DNA of 64,000 nucleotides from Rhodopseudomonas rhenobacensis (GTDB lineage: Bacteria > Pseudomonadota > Alphaproteobacteria > Rhizobiales > Xanthobacteraceae). The position numbers and the translations under genes were made by a program. The DNA lies in assembly GCF_014203125.1 (NCBI RefSeq), contig NZ_JACHIH010000012.1:56738-120737 (forward strand), read 5' to 3'. This document shows positions 7,914 through 17,328 of this stretch, piece by piece. Every line of letters starts with the position of its first letter. Position 1 is the stretch's first letter. A model generated the notes under the pieces. That model worked only from the letters and a program-made list of their open reading frames with translations. It searched no databases and had not been told where the DNA came from.

Positions 7914-10370
7914 ATGTCGCAAAATCTCGCTGTCGGCGCCAGCGCCCGCCGCTATCTGGTGACCGTGCTCGCCGCCCTGGTCGGCACGCTGGTGTCGATC
8001 GCCGCCTTCGTGGCGATCTCGCGATGGGAACAGCGGATCGCCGATCTCAAGCTGCGCGAGATCGCCGGCAACTACCTGCAGGTGCTGAACTCGGATCTGG
8101 AACGCGCCACCGACGTGCTGTACCCGCTGCGGGCTTATTTCGACAACAGCGACACGGTCAGCCGCCACGAATTCCAGACCTTCGCCCGCGATCTGCGCGG
8201 GCGCGTGAGCGGGCTGCGCAACGCCGGCTGGATGCCGCGCGTCGACCGCGCACAGCGCGAGCGGTTCGAGCAGTTCGTCAGCGACCACGGCTTTCCGGAT
8301 TTCGAGATCTGGCAGCGCGACGCGGCCGGCAACCGGGTCCGCGCGCCGCAGCGCGACGAGTATTTCCCGGTGCTGTATGCCGAGGAATACACCAGGCAGG
8401 TGCTCGGCTTCGACATGATGTCGCGGCCGCTCCGCGCCGCGGCGATCGCGCGGGCGCGGGCCTCGGGGCGGATGGCGGCGACGCCGCCGCTCGACATGCT
8501 GACCAAGCCGGAGCCCGGCGGCTTCATCGTGTTCATGCCGGTCTATGACAAGAATGCGCCGCAGCCGGAGACGGCGCGGCCTCCCTTGGGATACCTGTGC
8601 GCCATCTTCGACATCGCGCCGATGATCGAGGGCATCCTGCGCGCCAAGCCGCTGCCGCCCGGCCTCGACGTCTATCTGTTCGATCCCGACGAGACCGGCG
8701 CCGGCCGCAACATCCTGTGGCATCCGTCGCACACCCGCACCACGCCGGCGGCGGCGCCGGACGAGGCCGCGATGCGCGCCGGGCTGCACACCACCGGCAC
8801 CATCAAGATCGCCGACCAGCACTGGGACGCGCTGTTCGCCCCGGCCGGCGAAGGCGCCATCGCCAGTTCGAACTGGATGGCGCTGGCGGTGCTGATCGCC
8901 GGCCTGATGCTGACCGCGGCGATCGTCAGCTATCTGCTGCGCTCGCTGCAGCGGACGCTGCGGCTGGAATTTCTCACCACCAGCCTGCGCGGCGCCACCG
9001 CGGAGCTGCAGCGCGAAAGCGCCAAGGTCACCAAGCTCGCCAGCCTCGACGCCATGACCGGGCTCGCCAACCGCGCGAGCTTCCTCGGGCAATTGTCGGC
9101 GAGCTTCGCCGACGCGCGGCGTGACGACGGCCGCTTCGCGGTGATCTGCCTCGACCTCGATCATTTCAAGGACGTCAACGACACGCTCGGCCATCCGATC
9201 GGCGACCGGCTTTTGCAGATCGCGGCGCGGCGGCTCTCCGGGATGCTGAAGGCGACCGACCTGATCGCCCGGCTCGGCGGCGACGAATTCGCCGTCCTGC
9301 TCGCCGGCGTCGCCGACCGCGACACCGTCGCCGCCATCGCCGGCCGGCTGATCGAGGGGCTCGGCGAGCGCTACGACCTCGACGGCAACGAGGCGCACAT
9401 CTCCGCCAGCCTCGGCATTTCGGTGTACGGGCCGGACACCGCCTCGGCCGAGGCGATGATGATCGAGGCCGACCTGGCGCTGTACCGCGCCAAGAGCGAG
9501 GGCCGCAACGGCTACGTGTTCCATTGCGCCGAGCTCGACCGCGCGGTGCGCGAGCGGGTCCGGGTCAACGACGAATTGCAGGCGGCGCTGCGCAACGGCG
9601 AATTGACGCTGCACTACCAGCCGCAGGTCGAGGTGCCGTCCGGCCGCATCAACGGCCTCGAAGCCTTGGTGCGCTGGAATCACCCGCGCCGCGGCCTGCT
9701 GTATCCCGGCGCCTTCATCCCGATCGCCGAGACCACCGGGGCGATCGTCGGGATCGGCCGCTTCGTGCTGGAGGAAGCCTGCCGGCAGATCAAGCGCTGG
9801 CAGGCCGAGGGCATCGATCCGCCGCGGGTCGCCGTCAACATCTCGGCGGCGCAGTTCAAAGGCGCCGCCCCGCTCGATCAGCAATTGCGCGAGACGCTGG
9901 CGCGCTACGACGTCGATCCCGCGCTGATCGAGATCGAGCTCACCGAATTCGCGCTGCTAGAATCCACCAAAGCCAACAGCGACACCATCCGACGGGTGCG
10001 CGAGCTCGGCATCAGCGTGGCGATCGACGATTTCGGCACCGGCTATTCGTCGCTGGAATACCTTCGTACCTACCGGGTCAACCGGCTGAAGATCCCGCAG
10101 CAATTCATGACCGAGGTGGCGATCGAATCCGGCGACGCCGCGATCGTGCGCGCCGCCCTCGTGCTGGCGCGCGAACTCGGCATGGACGCCATCGCCGAGG
10201 GCGTCGAGACCCCGGAGCAGCTCGCCTTCCTGCTCAGCGCCGGCTGCCGCAACGTGCAGGGCTATTATTTCAGCCGCCCGGTCGCGGTCGAGGCGCTGCG
10301 GCCGCTGCTCGACGACGGCGTGATCCACCGCGCGCCCGCCGCCCCCGAGACCGTCCGGCTGGCGGTATGA
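7914..10370 (+). CDS. CHASE-GGDEF-EAL membrane c-di-GMP enzyme, 818 aa
   Basis: Membrane segment 1 about 14-36, periplasmic CHASE sensor about 45-300, membrane segment 2 about 322-342, GGDEF about 375-535, EAL about 555-800. The GGDEF site is intact (RLGGDEF); the I-site position reads KxxD. The EAL domain keeps EALVRW, NISAAQF, IEIELTE, DDFGTGYSS, AEGVET and QGYYFSRP, so phosphodiesterase activity is likely, but the usual LKID is LKIP (Pro728). CHASE domains sense small extracellular ligands. ATG 7914 was chosen because the membrane segment then starts a few residues in; 7866 and 7818 are alternatives. Single gene. Confidence 0.92.
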   Translation: MSQNLAVGASARRYLVTVLAALVGTLVSIAAFVAISRWEQRIADLKLREIAGNYLQVLNSDLERATDVLYPLRAYFDNSDTVSRHEFQTFARDLRGRVSGLRNAGWMPRVDRAQRERFEQFVSDHGFPDFEIWQRDAAGNRVRAPQRDEYFPVLYAEEYTRQVLGFDMMSRPLRAAAIARARASGRMAATPPLDMLTKPEPGGFIVFMPVYDKNAPQPETARPPLGYLCAIFDIAPMIEGILRAKPLPPGLDVYLFDPDETGAGRNILWHPSHTRTTPAAAPDEAAMRAGLHTTGTIKIADQHWDALFAPAGEGAIASSNWMALAVLIAGLMLTAAIVSYLLRSLQRTLRLEFLTTSLRGATAELQRESAKVTKLASLDAMTGLANRASFLGQLSASFADARRDDGRFAVICLDLDHFKDVNDTLGHPIGDRLLQIAARRLSGMLKATDLIARLGGDEFAVLLAGVADRDTVAAIAGRLIEGLGERYDLDGNEAHISASLGISVYGPDTASAEAMMIEADLALYRAKSEGRNGYVFHCAELDRAVRERVRVNDELQAALRNGELTLHYQPQVEVPSGRINGLEALVRWNHPRRGLLYPGAFIPIAETTGAIVGIGRFVLEEACRQIKRWQAEGIDPPRVAVNISAAQFKGAAPLDQQLRETLARYDVDPALIEIELTEFALLESTKANSDTIRRVRELGISVAIDDFGTGYSSLEYLRTYRVNRLKIPQQFMTEVAIESGDAAIVRAALVLARELGMDAIAEGVETPEQLAFLLSAGCRNVQGYYFSRPVAVEALRPLLDDGVIHRAPAAPETVRLAV

Positions 10371-10459
10371 ACGGCCCCGGCCGCGCCACCTGCGTAATGT
10401 ACCGGAATTGGCGGGGCGGATTTCGCTCCCTAGGCTGGTAATACAACCAGGAGATCGCC

Positions 10460-10636
10460 ATGCAGCCCTATGTCCGTGACGAGAATCTGAAGCGCTACCG
10501 CAAGGCGCTGAGCGAGGCCGAGACCATCGAGCACCGGGTGATCTTCTCGGCGCTGATCGCCAATCTGGAGTGTTTCGAGCCGGTGGTGCGGCTGCCGGAG
10601 CCGCAGCCGAACGAAAATTTCAAGCAGGTAGCATAG
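10460..10636 (+). CDS. Small conserved-looking protein, 58 aa
   Basis: ATG at 10460 with an AGGAG ribosome binding site at the right distance. The product begins MQPYVRDENLKRYRKAL, is helical and charged, has one Cys and no membrane segment. Codon use matches neighbouring genes (strong G/C in third positions). Function unknown. It sits 58 bp before another tiny gene in the same direction. Confidence 0.6.
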   Translation: MQPYVRDENLKRYRKALSEAETIEHRVIFSALIANLECFEPVVRLPEPQPNENFKQVA

Positions 10637-10694
10637 TCCCACCGCGCCCGCGGCGGGTTCCCCTAGGCTGCGCGCGGTCCAACGGGATTGCCGC

Positions 10695-10853
10695 ATGCCC
10701 TCACGTCCCTTGATGTGCTTCAAATGCGCGGTACCGCGCGAACTGGTGCGAGTCTCGGCGCTCGCACCGGGCTTCGAGCTGCGCGAATTCCAATGCCCGC
10801 GCTGCGGCAAGGTGTTGCGGCTGACCACCAAGACCGGCGGCGGCCAGGGGTGA
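10695..10853 (+). CDS. Small zinc-ribbon protein, 52 aa
   Basis: ATG 10695 to TGA 10853. Two CxxC knuckles about 24 residues apart (MCFKCAVP and CPRCGKVL) predict one structural zinc site; almost the whole protein is the ribbon plus a short basic Gly-rich tail. Function unknown. It may form an operon with the 58-aa gene upstream. Confidence 0.65.
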   Translation: MPSRPLMCFKCAVPRELVRVSALAPGFELREFQCPRCGKVLRLTTKTGGGQG

Positions 10854-10873
10854 TGGGGGTGGGACGCTTCTAG

Positions 10874-10906
10874 GGTGGGTTAGGCGCCCTTGCGCCGTAA
10901 CCCACC
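10874..10906. terminator. Hairpin between two small converging genes
   Basis: GGTGGGTTA (10874-10882) pairs with TAACCCACC (10898-10906), with an inner GGCGC/GCGCC stem. There is no strong T-run. It could terminate both the zinc-ribbon gene and the gene facing it, or be a dispersed repeat. Confidence 0.5.
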
Positions 10907-10953
10907 GGCCGCCCGCACCGAAATGACGGCGCTGGCGCGACGCGCGCCGATCG

Positions 10954-11115
10954 TCAGAACAGCCCCGGGCTGAGATCGACGCCGTCGCTCATCAGCAGCA
11001 CCGAGACCAACAGCCCCACGCCGCATAGCAGCACGATCTGCTCGAGGCCTTCGAGCTCGGGCGATCGCTCTGTCGAGGTGAACGCACGCGACACAGCTCT
11101 GGCGATCGCAACCAT
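10954..11115 (-). CDS. Small single-pass membrane protein, 53 aa
   Basis: ATG at 11115 (minus strand) follows AGGGAG. The product starts MVAIARAVSRAF, has a charged middle (TERSPELEGLEQ) and one hydrophobic segment (about residues 27-43, IVLLCGVGLLVSVLLM), then a short acidic end. Function unknown. Codon use is like the core genome, so it marks the left edge of host DNA before the low-GC island. Confidence 0.6.
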   Translation of the reverse strand: MVAIARAVSRAFTSTERSPELEGLEQIVLLCGVGLLVSVLLMSDGVDLSPGLF

Positions 11116-11308
11116 GACAAGCTCCCTGCTCGATCCCCAGAGGTAGGTCGATACGGGCGAGGGTTTGGGTTCAGGGGGAACAGACGCTAATAGTTAGCTC
11201 CGGATGCGCCTGGGAGGAAAAGGGGCAGAAGCAGTAGTTTCGAGTTGCAGGTAACCGCGACGCCCGCCATGCTCCTGCCTGTGGAGCACACTTCTGTAAA
11301 TATCCAAT

Positions 11309-12139
11309 CTATATACCAAACTGGTTTCTTGTTGCCGCCATACATGCCTGCTTTGTGAGCTTCGATTTGCCCTTTCGCACCTTCCGCTCCTCCTCTGATA
11401 GGAACACCTTCCAAATCCGTGAAAAGAGAATCCCCTCCAAGTCTGGGCGCCAATCGTCGCGCTTACGCCATTCAATGGCCCAGCGTTGACACATCAGCGC
11501 AAACAACTCTCTGTTGAAGGTAACCACCAACGTTGTAACGACGGACGCCACTTCTTGGAGTTGATCGAAGCGCACGACAATCATGACCGGCGTTTGCTGC
11601 GGAGGCACATCCAGTTGGACCGCGTTTTTGCCTGGCAGCACTCCATCCCCATGCACGATTCCGTGACGGATCTGACAAACCTTATCGAACTCTTGCAACA
11701 AAGCCCCAAACGAGCTTTCAGCCAATTTGAAACCAATATACTCCTGCGCCGCAGACTTAAGTTCCTTAGCTGACGAAAACGAGGAATTGTCGAACGCACT
11801 TCGACTAAACCCCTCGCGCCCGTGCCAAAGCAATCCCCCCAAATTGATTGTCTTAGCAGCTGCTGCTGACCTTGCCACTGGACAGAGCGTCATCGATTGC
11901 GACAGAACTTCACGAAAATAGGCCTCCGACGCAGCCACAACTCCGAGCACGAGAAGACGACCTATAAAATCGTTACTAATCAACGTTGTCGAGCTTCCAT
12001 AACTGAGAGTTTCCCGCACACGTCGCAAAAACACATCGATAGCGCTGCCACCCACACAAGGCCTCAGATACTGTGGAACGGCTCCAAGTTTGGACACCGG
12101 AGGCGCCTCATTAACAAAATCAACAAGAGCAACCGTCAC
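11309..12139 (-). CDS. HEPN-type putative RNase of a two-gene ATPase-HEPN cassette, 276 aa
   Basis: Mostly helical and soluble. The segment LLVLGVVAASEAYFREVL (about 62-79) and R158-H-G-I-V-H163 reproduce the two landmarks of HEPN domains; R158...H163 is the R-phi-x3-H catalytic motif of HEPN RNases. The C-terminal 60 residues are basic. Its start codon overlaps the stop of the ATPase gene by ATGA (12136-12139), so the two are translationally coupled. In conflict systems, HEPN RNases paired with P-loop ATPases cleave RNA after a trigger. I infer the same here. Base composition is clearly lower in GC than the surroundings, with mixed codon use, a sign of transfer. Confidence 0.75.
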   Translation of the reverse strand: MTVALVDFVNEAPPVSKLGAVPQYLRPCVGGSAIDVFLRRVRETLSYGSSTTLISNDFIGRLLVLGVVAASEAYFREVLSQSMTLCPVARSAAAAKTINLGGLLWHGREGFSRSAFDNSSFSSAKELKSAAQEYIGFKLAESSFGALLQEFDKVCQIRHGIVHGDGVLPGKNAVQLDVPPQQTPVMIVVRFDQLQEVASVVTTLVVTFNRELFALMCQRWAIEWRKRDDWRPDLEGILFSRIWKVFLSEEERKVRKGKSKLTKQACMAATRNQFGI

Positions 12140-14019
12140 GCAATGTATTCCTCGGCATAAGTAACAATCTGCTCTGTGCGCACGGGGCCAATGTATTTGA
12201 CCGACCGGATTCTCGAACGATCGACATCCATCAGAATGTCTTTAACAGTCCTAATCGTCGATTCCGCCTTGATTCGCTTCACAAGCCGATTGCTAAGCGG
12301 AAGAACGCTGATGTCCTTATTTACTAGTTCATCATACAGCGAGCTCGTCTTCAGTTGGGAACCGCAATTCTGACAGAAACGAGCATTCTCGCTCGCTCGT
12401 TCCGCTCCGCACGATTGGCAATGCGGTAGCGTCAAACGAAACAGCTTCGCGAACAACCCCTTTTCCACAAGAGTGTCCGGCGATATTCGGGGCCACGCCT
12501 GGTGCGTTGGGGCTTTAAAGGCGGCGACGAACGAACTTACGGTCTTCGTACGCCTACCTATCAGCGCATTCTGAGTGATTAGGTCGCCATAGTGAACCGT
12601 GTAGAGCTCGAAAACACCTTTCACGCCGCGACTATTTTCTCCAACGGGCATAACGAGGCCCGCGTACTGAAAAAAGCTCAATACCTTCTCTATTTCCGGC
12701 GGAACGGGCTTTTTAAGTCCAAACTCCAAAGCCTGATTGTCGTCCGGCCGGTCCCTATTCAGGGATTTGATGATCTCGATTATCTTCTGGTATATGCCCT
12801 GCCCCGTCTCAACAAATACGCTGTAAGCAGGTATCTTAATTGCCAAAGATTCGTAGACTCCGTGAGACAACTCTTTGCTTTGCTTGGCGATGTCAAATAG
12901 GCGCCGACGATCCACACCGCCCGTACTTGATAGGGCCGCTCCGCCATCATGATAGATGGTGCGCAGCATATTTAAGAAGGATCGGGGGATACCAAACGAG
13001 GCATACGCAAGAAATTCAATCGCTTCTGGCGTGGCCCTGAGTGCGATGGGAAGCTCACCGCCAAACCTCCGCTCCGCCAATGTTCGCATGAAGCCCAAAT
13101 AACCCTGCCCATCGGGCCTAATCCACACATCTATCTGCTCGGCATCATGCCCAACGTGGAACGTCGGAGAATGTGTAGTTATCCCAGGGTACACAGCCGC
13201 CTTAGGTGAAATCTCACGACTCTTGATCTCTCTGAAGAACTCAAAAAAGTCCTCTTGCTGGCGCGGCGAAAATGCATGCGCCGCATCATCCATCAAGAGC
13301 ACACATCGCACGAGGTCATTTCCTGCCAGAACTCGAACTATCGCCTTCGACAAGCCCTCCATTGTATAGGTAGTTGCGCTTTCTCCCGACAACGCGCTGC
13401 CTGTCTCCAAGCTTATCATTGCCTTCTCTAAATCGCCCTGAGATGGAAGCTCCGGCGGGGACATAAACCGATTAGAATTCTTAATTGCGTCTAATAGACC
13501 TTCATAGATCTTCAGTGTCAGCCATTGACGAAACCAAAAAGTGGCGTTTGGCGTCTTGGCATATAGCGGCTCGAGCTTAAGAGACAGCTTGAAATTCACA
13601 TACACAGGCAATGTTGTTGGCTGAGAACTCCTTAACAAGGAGTAATAAGCCTTCAGCATAAGAGTCGTTTTGCCGCAACCACGCGGCCCGACCAATAGCT
13701 TTGCTCCACCAACTGATAGTCGACGAACTATGCTATCCTCGTCGGGATGCTCAGCACTTAGAGCGTTGAATGAATCCTCCTGGATATACTCGGCCTGCTC
13801 GATGAAGTTTCCGTCCAACGGCAACTCTTCACCATCGGCATTCTCGCTTTTTCCGACCATAACGCTAGGTTCAATCATTTTCTCAATCGCAATTATCGTT
13901 CGCGCGCATTTCAATGCGTCGAACACCGACGCCAAGGGCGCTAAGACGCGATCGCCCATCGTCCAATTATAATCCCATCGAGAATTAGGAATAGCCAATA
14001 AAATCGCTTCGCTGTCCAT
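12136..14019 (-). CDS. Orc/Cdc6-like AAA ATPase with zinc ribbon and HhH-like tail, 627 aa
   Basis: Walker A GPRGCGKTT (Lys117), Walker B VLLMDDA (Asp244, Asp245) and a sensor-2-like FGIPRSFLNMLR (about 342-353) point to an Orc1/Cdc6-type AAA module. Residues about 380-530 look like a winged-helix or effector region. C534xxC...C549xxC552 is a zinc ribbon, and the last 40 residues (IRSVKYIGPVRTEQI) resemble a helix-hairpin-helix nucleic-acid-binding unit. First gene of a cassette with the downstream HEPN gene. It could sense foreign DNA or replication structures and control the HEPN RNase. Lower GC than neighbours; a 60-base line counted by hand (12541-12600) has 31 G+C. Confidence 0.8.
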   Translation of the reverse strand: MDSEAILLAIPNSRWDYNWTMGDRVLAPLASVFDALKCARTIIAIEKMIEPSVMVGKSENADGEELPLDGNFIEQAEYIQEDSFNALSAEHPDEDSIVRRLSVGGAKLLVGPRGCGKTTLMLKAYYSLLRSSQPTTLPVYVNFKLSLKLEPLYAKTPNATFWFRQWLTLKIYEGLLDAIKNSNRFMSPPELPSQGDLEKAMISLETGSALSGESATTYTMEGLSKAIVRVLAGNDLVRCVLLMDDAAHAFSPRQQEDFFEFFREIKSREISPKAAVYPGITTHSPTFHVGHDAEQIDVWIRPDGQGYLGFMRTLAERRFGGELPIALRATPEAIEFLAYASFGIPRSFLNMLRTIYHDGGAALSSTGGVDRRRLFDIAKQSKELSHGVYESLAIKIPAYSVFVETGQGIYQKIIEIIKSLNRDRPDDNQALEFGLKKPVPPEIEKVLSFFQYAGLVMPVGENSRGVKGVFELYTVHYGDLITQNALIGRRTKTVSSFVAAFKAPTHQAWPRISPDTLVEKGLFAKLFRLTLPHCQSCGAERASENARFCQNCGSQLKTSSLYDELVNKDISVLPLSNRLVKRIKAESTIRTVKDILMDVDRSRIRSVKYIGPVRTEQIVTYAEEYIA

Positions 14020-14557
14020 GCTATCGACCCAAGCATTACCTCTATCCTAAGCCTAAGAGCTAGCAGGCGACCGTTAGGGTGGTTTGGCTCGCTAGCCCGT
14101 AAGCGCCTCCGCTGACGACCGGCGCGGGGCGCCGACCGCCGCTCGGCCGACCCTCCCCGCAAGGGGGAGGGAATCGCCGCGCTGCCGCTCGCCGTCCCGC
14201 TGCGCCCCCGTGCACACCTATCCCCCGCGACACGCCGTCGCGGCGCCGCCGATTCGGCGCCTCTCCCACCCCCGGGGATAGCGTTATTTTCGCGGCGGAT
14301 TTGCCTTATTTCGGCGCCTCGCGCGAAAGTCCGATTTCACCAAATTGCCGCGCTTTGGCCGCAAGGAATGTGGCACGGAAAATCGCTGCCTTGGCTTTGC
14401 CGCAAGATCAGCGGCCGCGAGCGGGATTGCCGCTCAGCGTCATTTTTGAAGTCAAATCAACCAGCTGACGCCTATTTTGCGGTCCCGCAAAAATCCGCGA
14501 AAGTTCGCTTTTCGTCGGTACACAGAAAACGCAAAAATCTTGCGGCAACCTCACCCC

Positions 14558-14643
14558 GTCATGCCGGGCTTGTCCCGGGCATCCACGCCGGCGAGCGAGA
14601 CGATCGAGTTCGTGGATGGCCGGGACAAGCCCGGCCATGACGC
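14558..14643. repeat. Dispersed palindromic repeat, family D, copy 1
   Basis: GTCATGCCGGGCTTGTCCCG...GGGACAAGCCCGGCCATGAC, a near-perfect long palindrome. A related copy lies at 36147-36236, and a truncated hairpin of similar sequence at 59381-59406. Confidence 0.8.
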
Positions 14644-14713
14644 GGAGAGCGCAGCGATTTGTCGGAGGCGCCGTCAGCGTGGCCGGCAGTGCGGGTCATG
14701 ATCACCCCAGCAA

Positions 14714-14743
14714 AAAGCCGGACCGCTTTCGCGATCCGGCTTT
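14714..14743 (-). terminator. Rho-independent terminator of the ferredoxin reductase gene
   Basis: AAAGCCGGA and TCCGGCTTT form the stem; on the minus strand the hairpin is followed by a T-run. It lies about 70 bp beyond the stop codon of the reductase gene. Confidence 0.8.
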
Positions 14744-14813
14744 CCGCTAATCAAGTAGCAGGCGCCTGCGCGGCGTCGCGCCGTTTGGCCGGCGTCGCGC
14801 GACAAACAACCGC

Positions 14814-15959
<1,146 letters not shown>

Positions 15960-16135
15960 TCAAGAACTGCTCCAAGGACGGGCCGCGGCCATGCGGCAGC
16001 CGCGGCCGCTGGCCCAACGGCCCCGGCATCCCTGTATTTCGACTTTCGGATGGTGTGCGGCTCGGCGATCGCGATCGCAATCCGCACGCCGGCGACGCGC
16101 GGTCGACGTGCCGGCGGCAGGCCGCGTGAGGCTGT

Positions 16136-16943
<808 letters not shown>

Positions 16944-17003
16944 CAAGTCACTCACTATTGGCCGGGCCGGCTCATTCCGACCAAAAATCTCACCCCCAGC
17001 CAA

Positions 17004-17328
17004 CCACGCCAGTGGTTAACGGATCCTTTGTGCGTTTGCCGCAAGTTTGCCCGGATTTTGCCGACAGTTTGCCATTAAACCTCGATTTCCGCAGGATTTT
17101 TCCCCGTAACACTACGCGGCGGCCGGCGCGTTAACGATGATTAAGATGTTCTTAACGGCAACCATTTCATTCGCATCGCCAAGACAATAGGATGTTTGCG
17201 GAGTGGTGGGACAAGCTGGCGGGATCAATGGGTATTTATCCCAGGCGACCCGCCGGAGCCGGCGATCAGGCCGCGGTCGGTGACCGCGCAAAGTCCCCGG
17301 ATGCGTAGAACAAGGGCGTAGACTGCAC
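17004..17328. other. Divergent control region upstream of the giant GPR-like gene
   Basis: 325 bp between the Hpt gene (minus) and the giant gene (plus). It holds a CtrA-type site at 17141-17156 (own entry) and no credible gene; the minus-strand ORFs ending around 17112 and 17266 lack family features. Confidence 0.6.
17141..17156 (+). promoter_or_regulatory. CtrA-type binding site
   Basis: TTAAGATGTTCTTAAC matches the full CtrA consensus TTAA-N7-TTAAC. Another TTAA at 17131-17134 is spaced six bases before it. The site lies 172 bp upstream of the giant gene, so cell-cycle control by CtrA is plausible. Confidence 0.6.

Larger units (their letters stand above)
14020..14813. other. 794-bp non-coding stretch right of the island
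   Basis: No credible gene; ORFs here run into repeat DNA. It contains a GC hairpin CCCTCCCC-GCAA-GGGGGAGGG (about 14149-14171), a family D palindromic repeat (14558-14643) and the terminator of the ferredoxin reductase gene. I found no integrase, tRNA or clear direct repeat matching the left side of the island. Confidence 0.6.

Noticed and set aside
7845..9884. 679-aa minus-strand ORF
   Set aside because: Opposite the CHASE-GGDEF-EAL gene, whose domains are clear. No recognisable features of its own.
11187..11453. 88-aa minus-strand ORF at the end of the HEPN gene
   Set aside because: Overlaps the HEPN C-terminus in another frame, no ribosome binding site and no motif.
11116..14100. Flanking direct repeats marking att sites of the island
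   Set aside because: Only short, imperfect similarity (CTAATAGTTAGC against CTAAGAGCTAGC) was seen, too weak to claim.
14368..14640. 90-aa plus-strand ORF
   Set aside because: Runs through a family D repeat; composition not protein-like.
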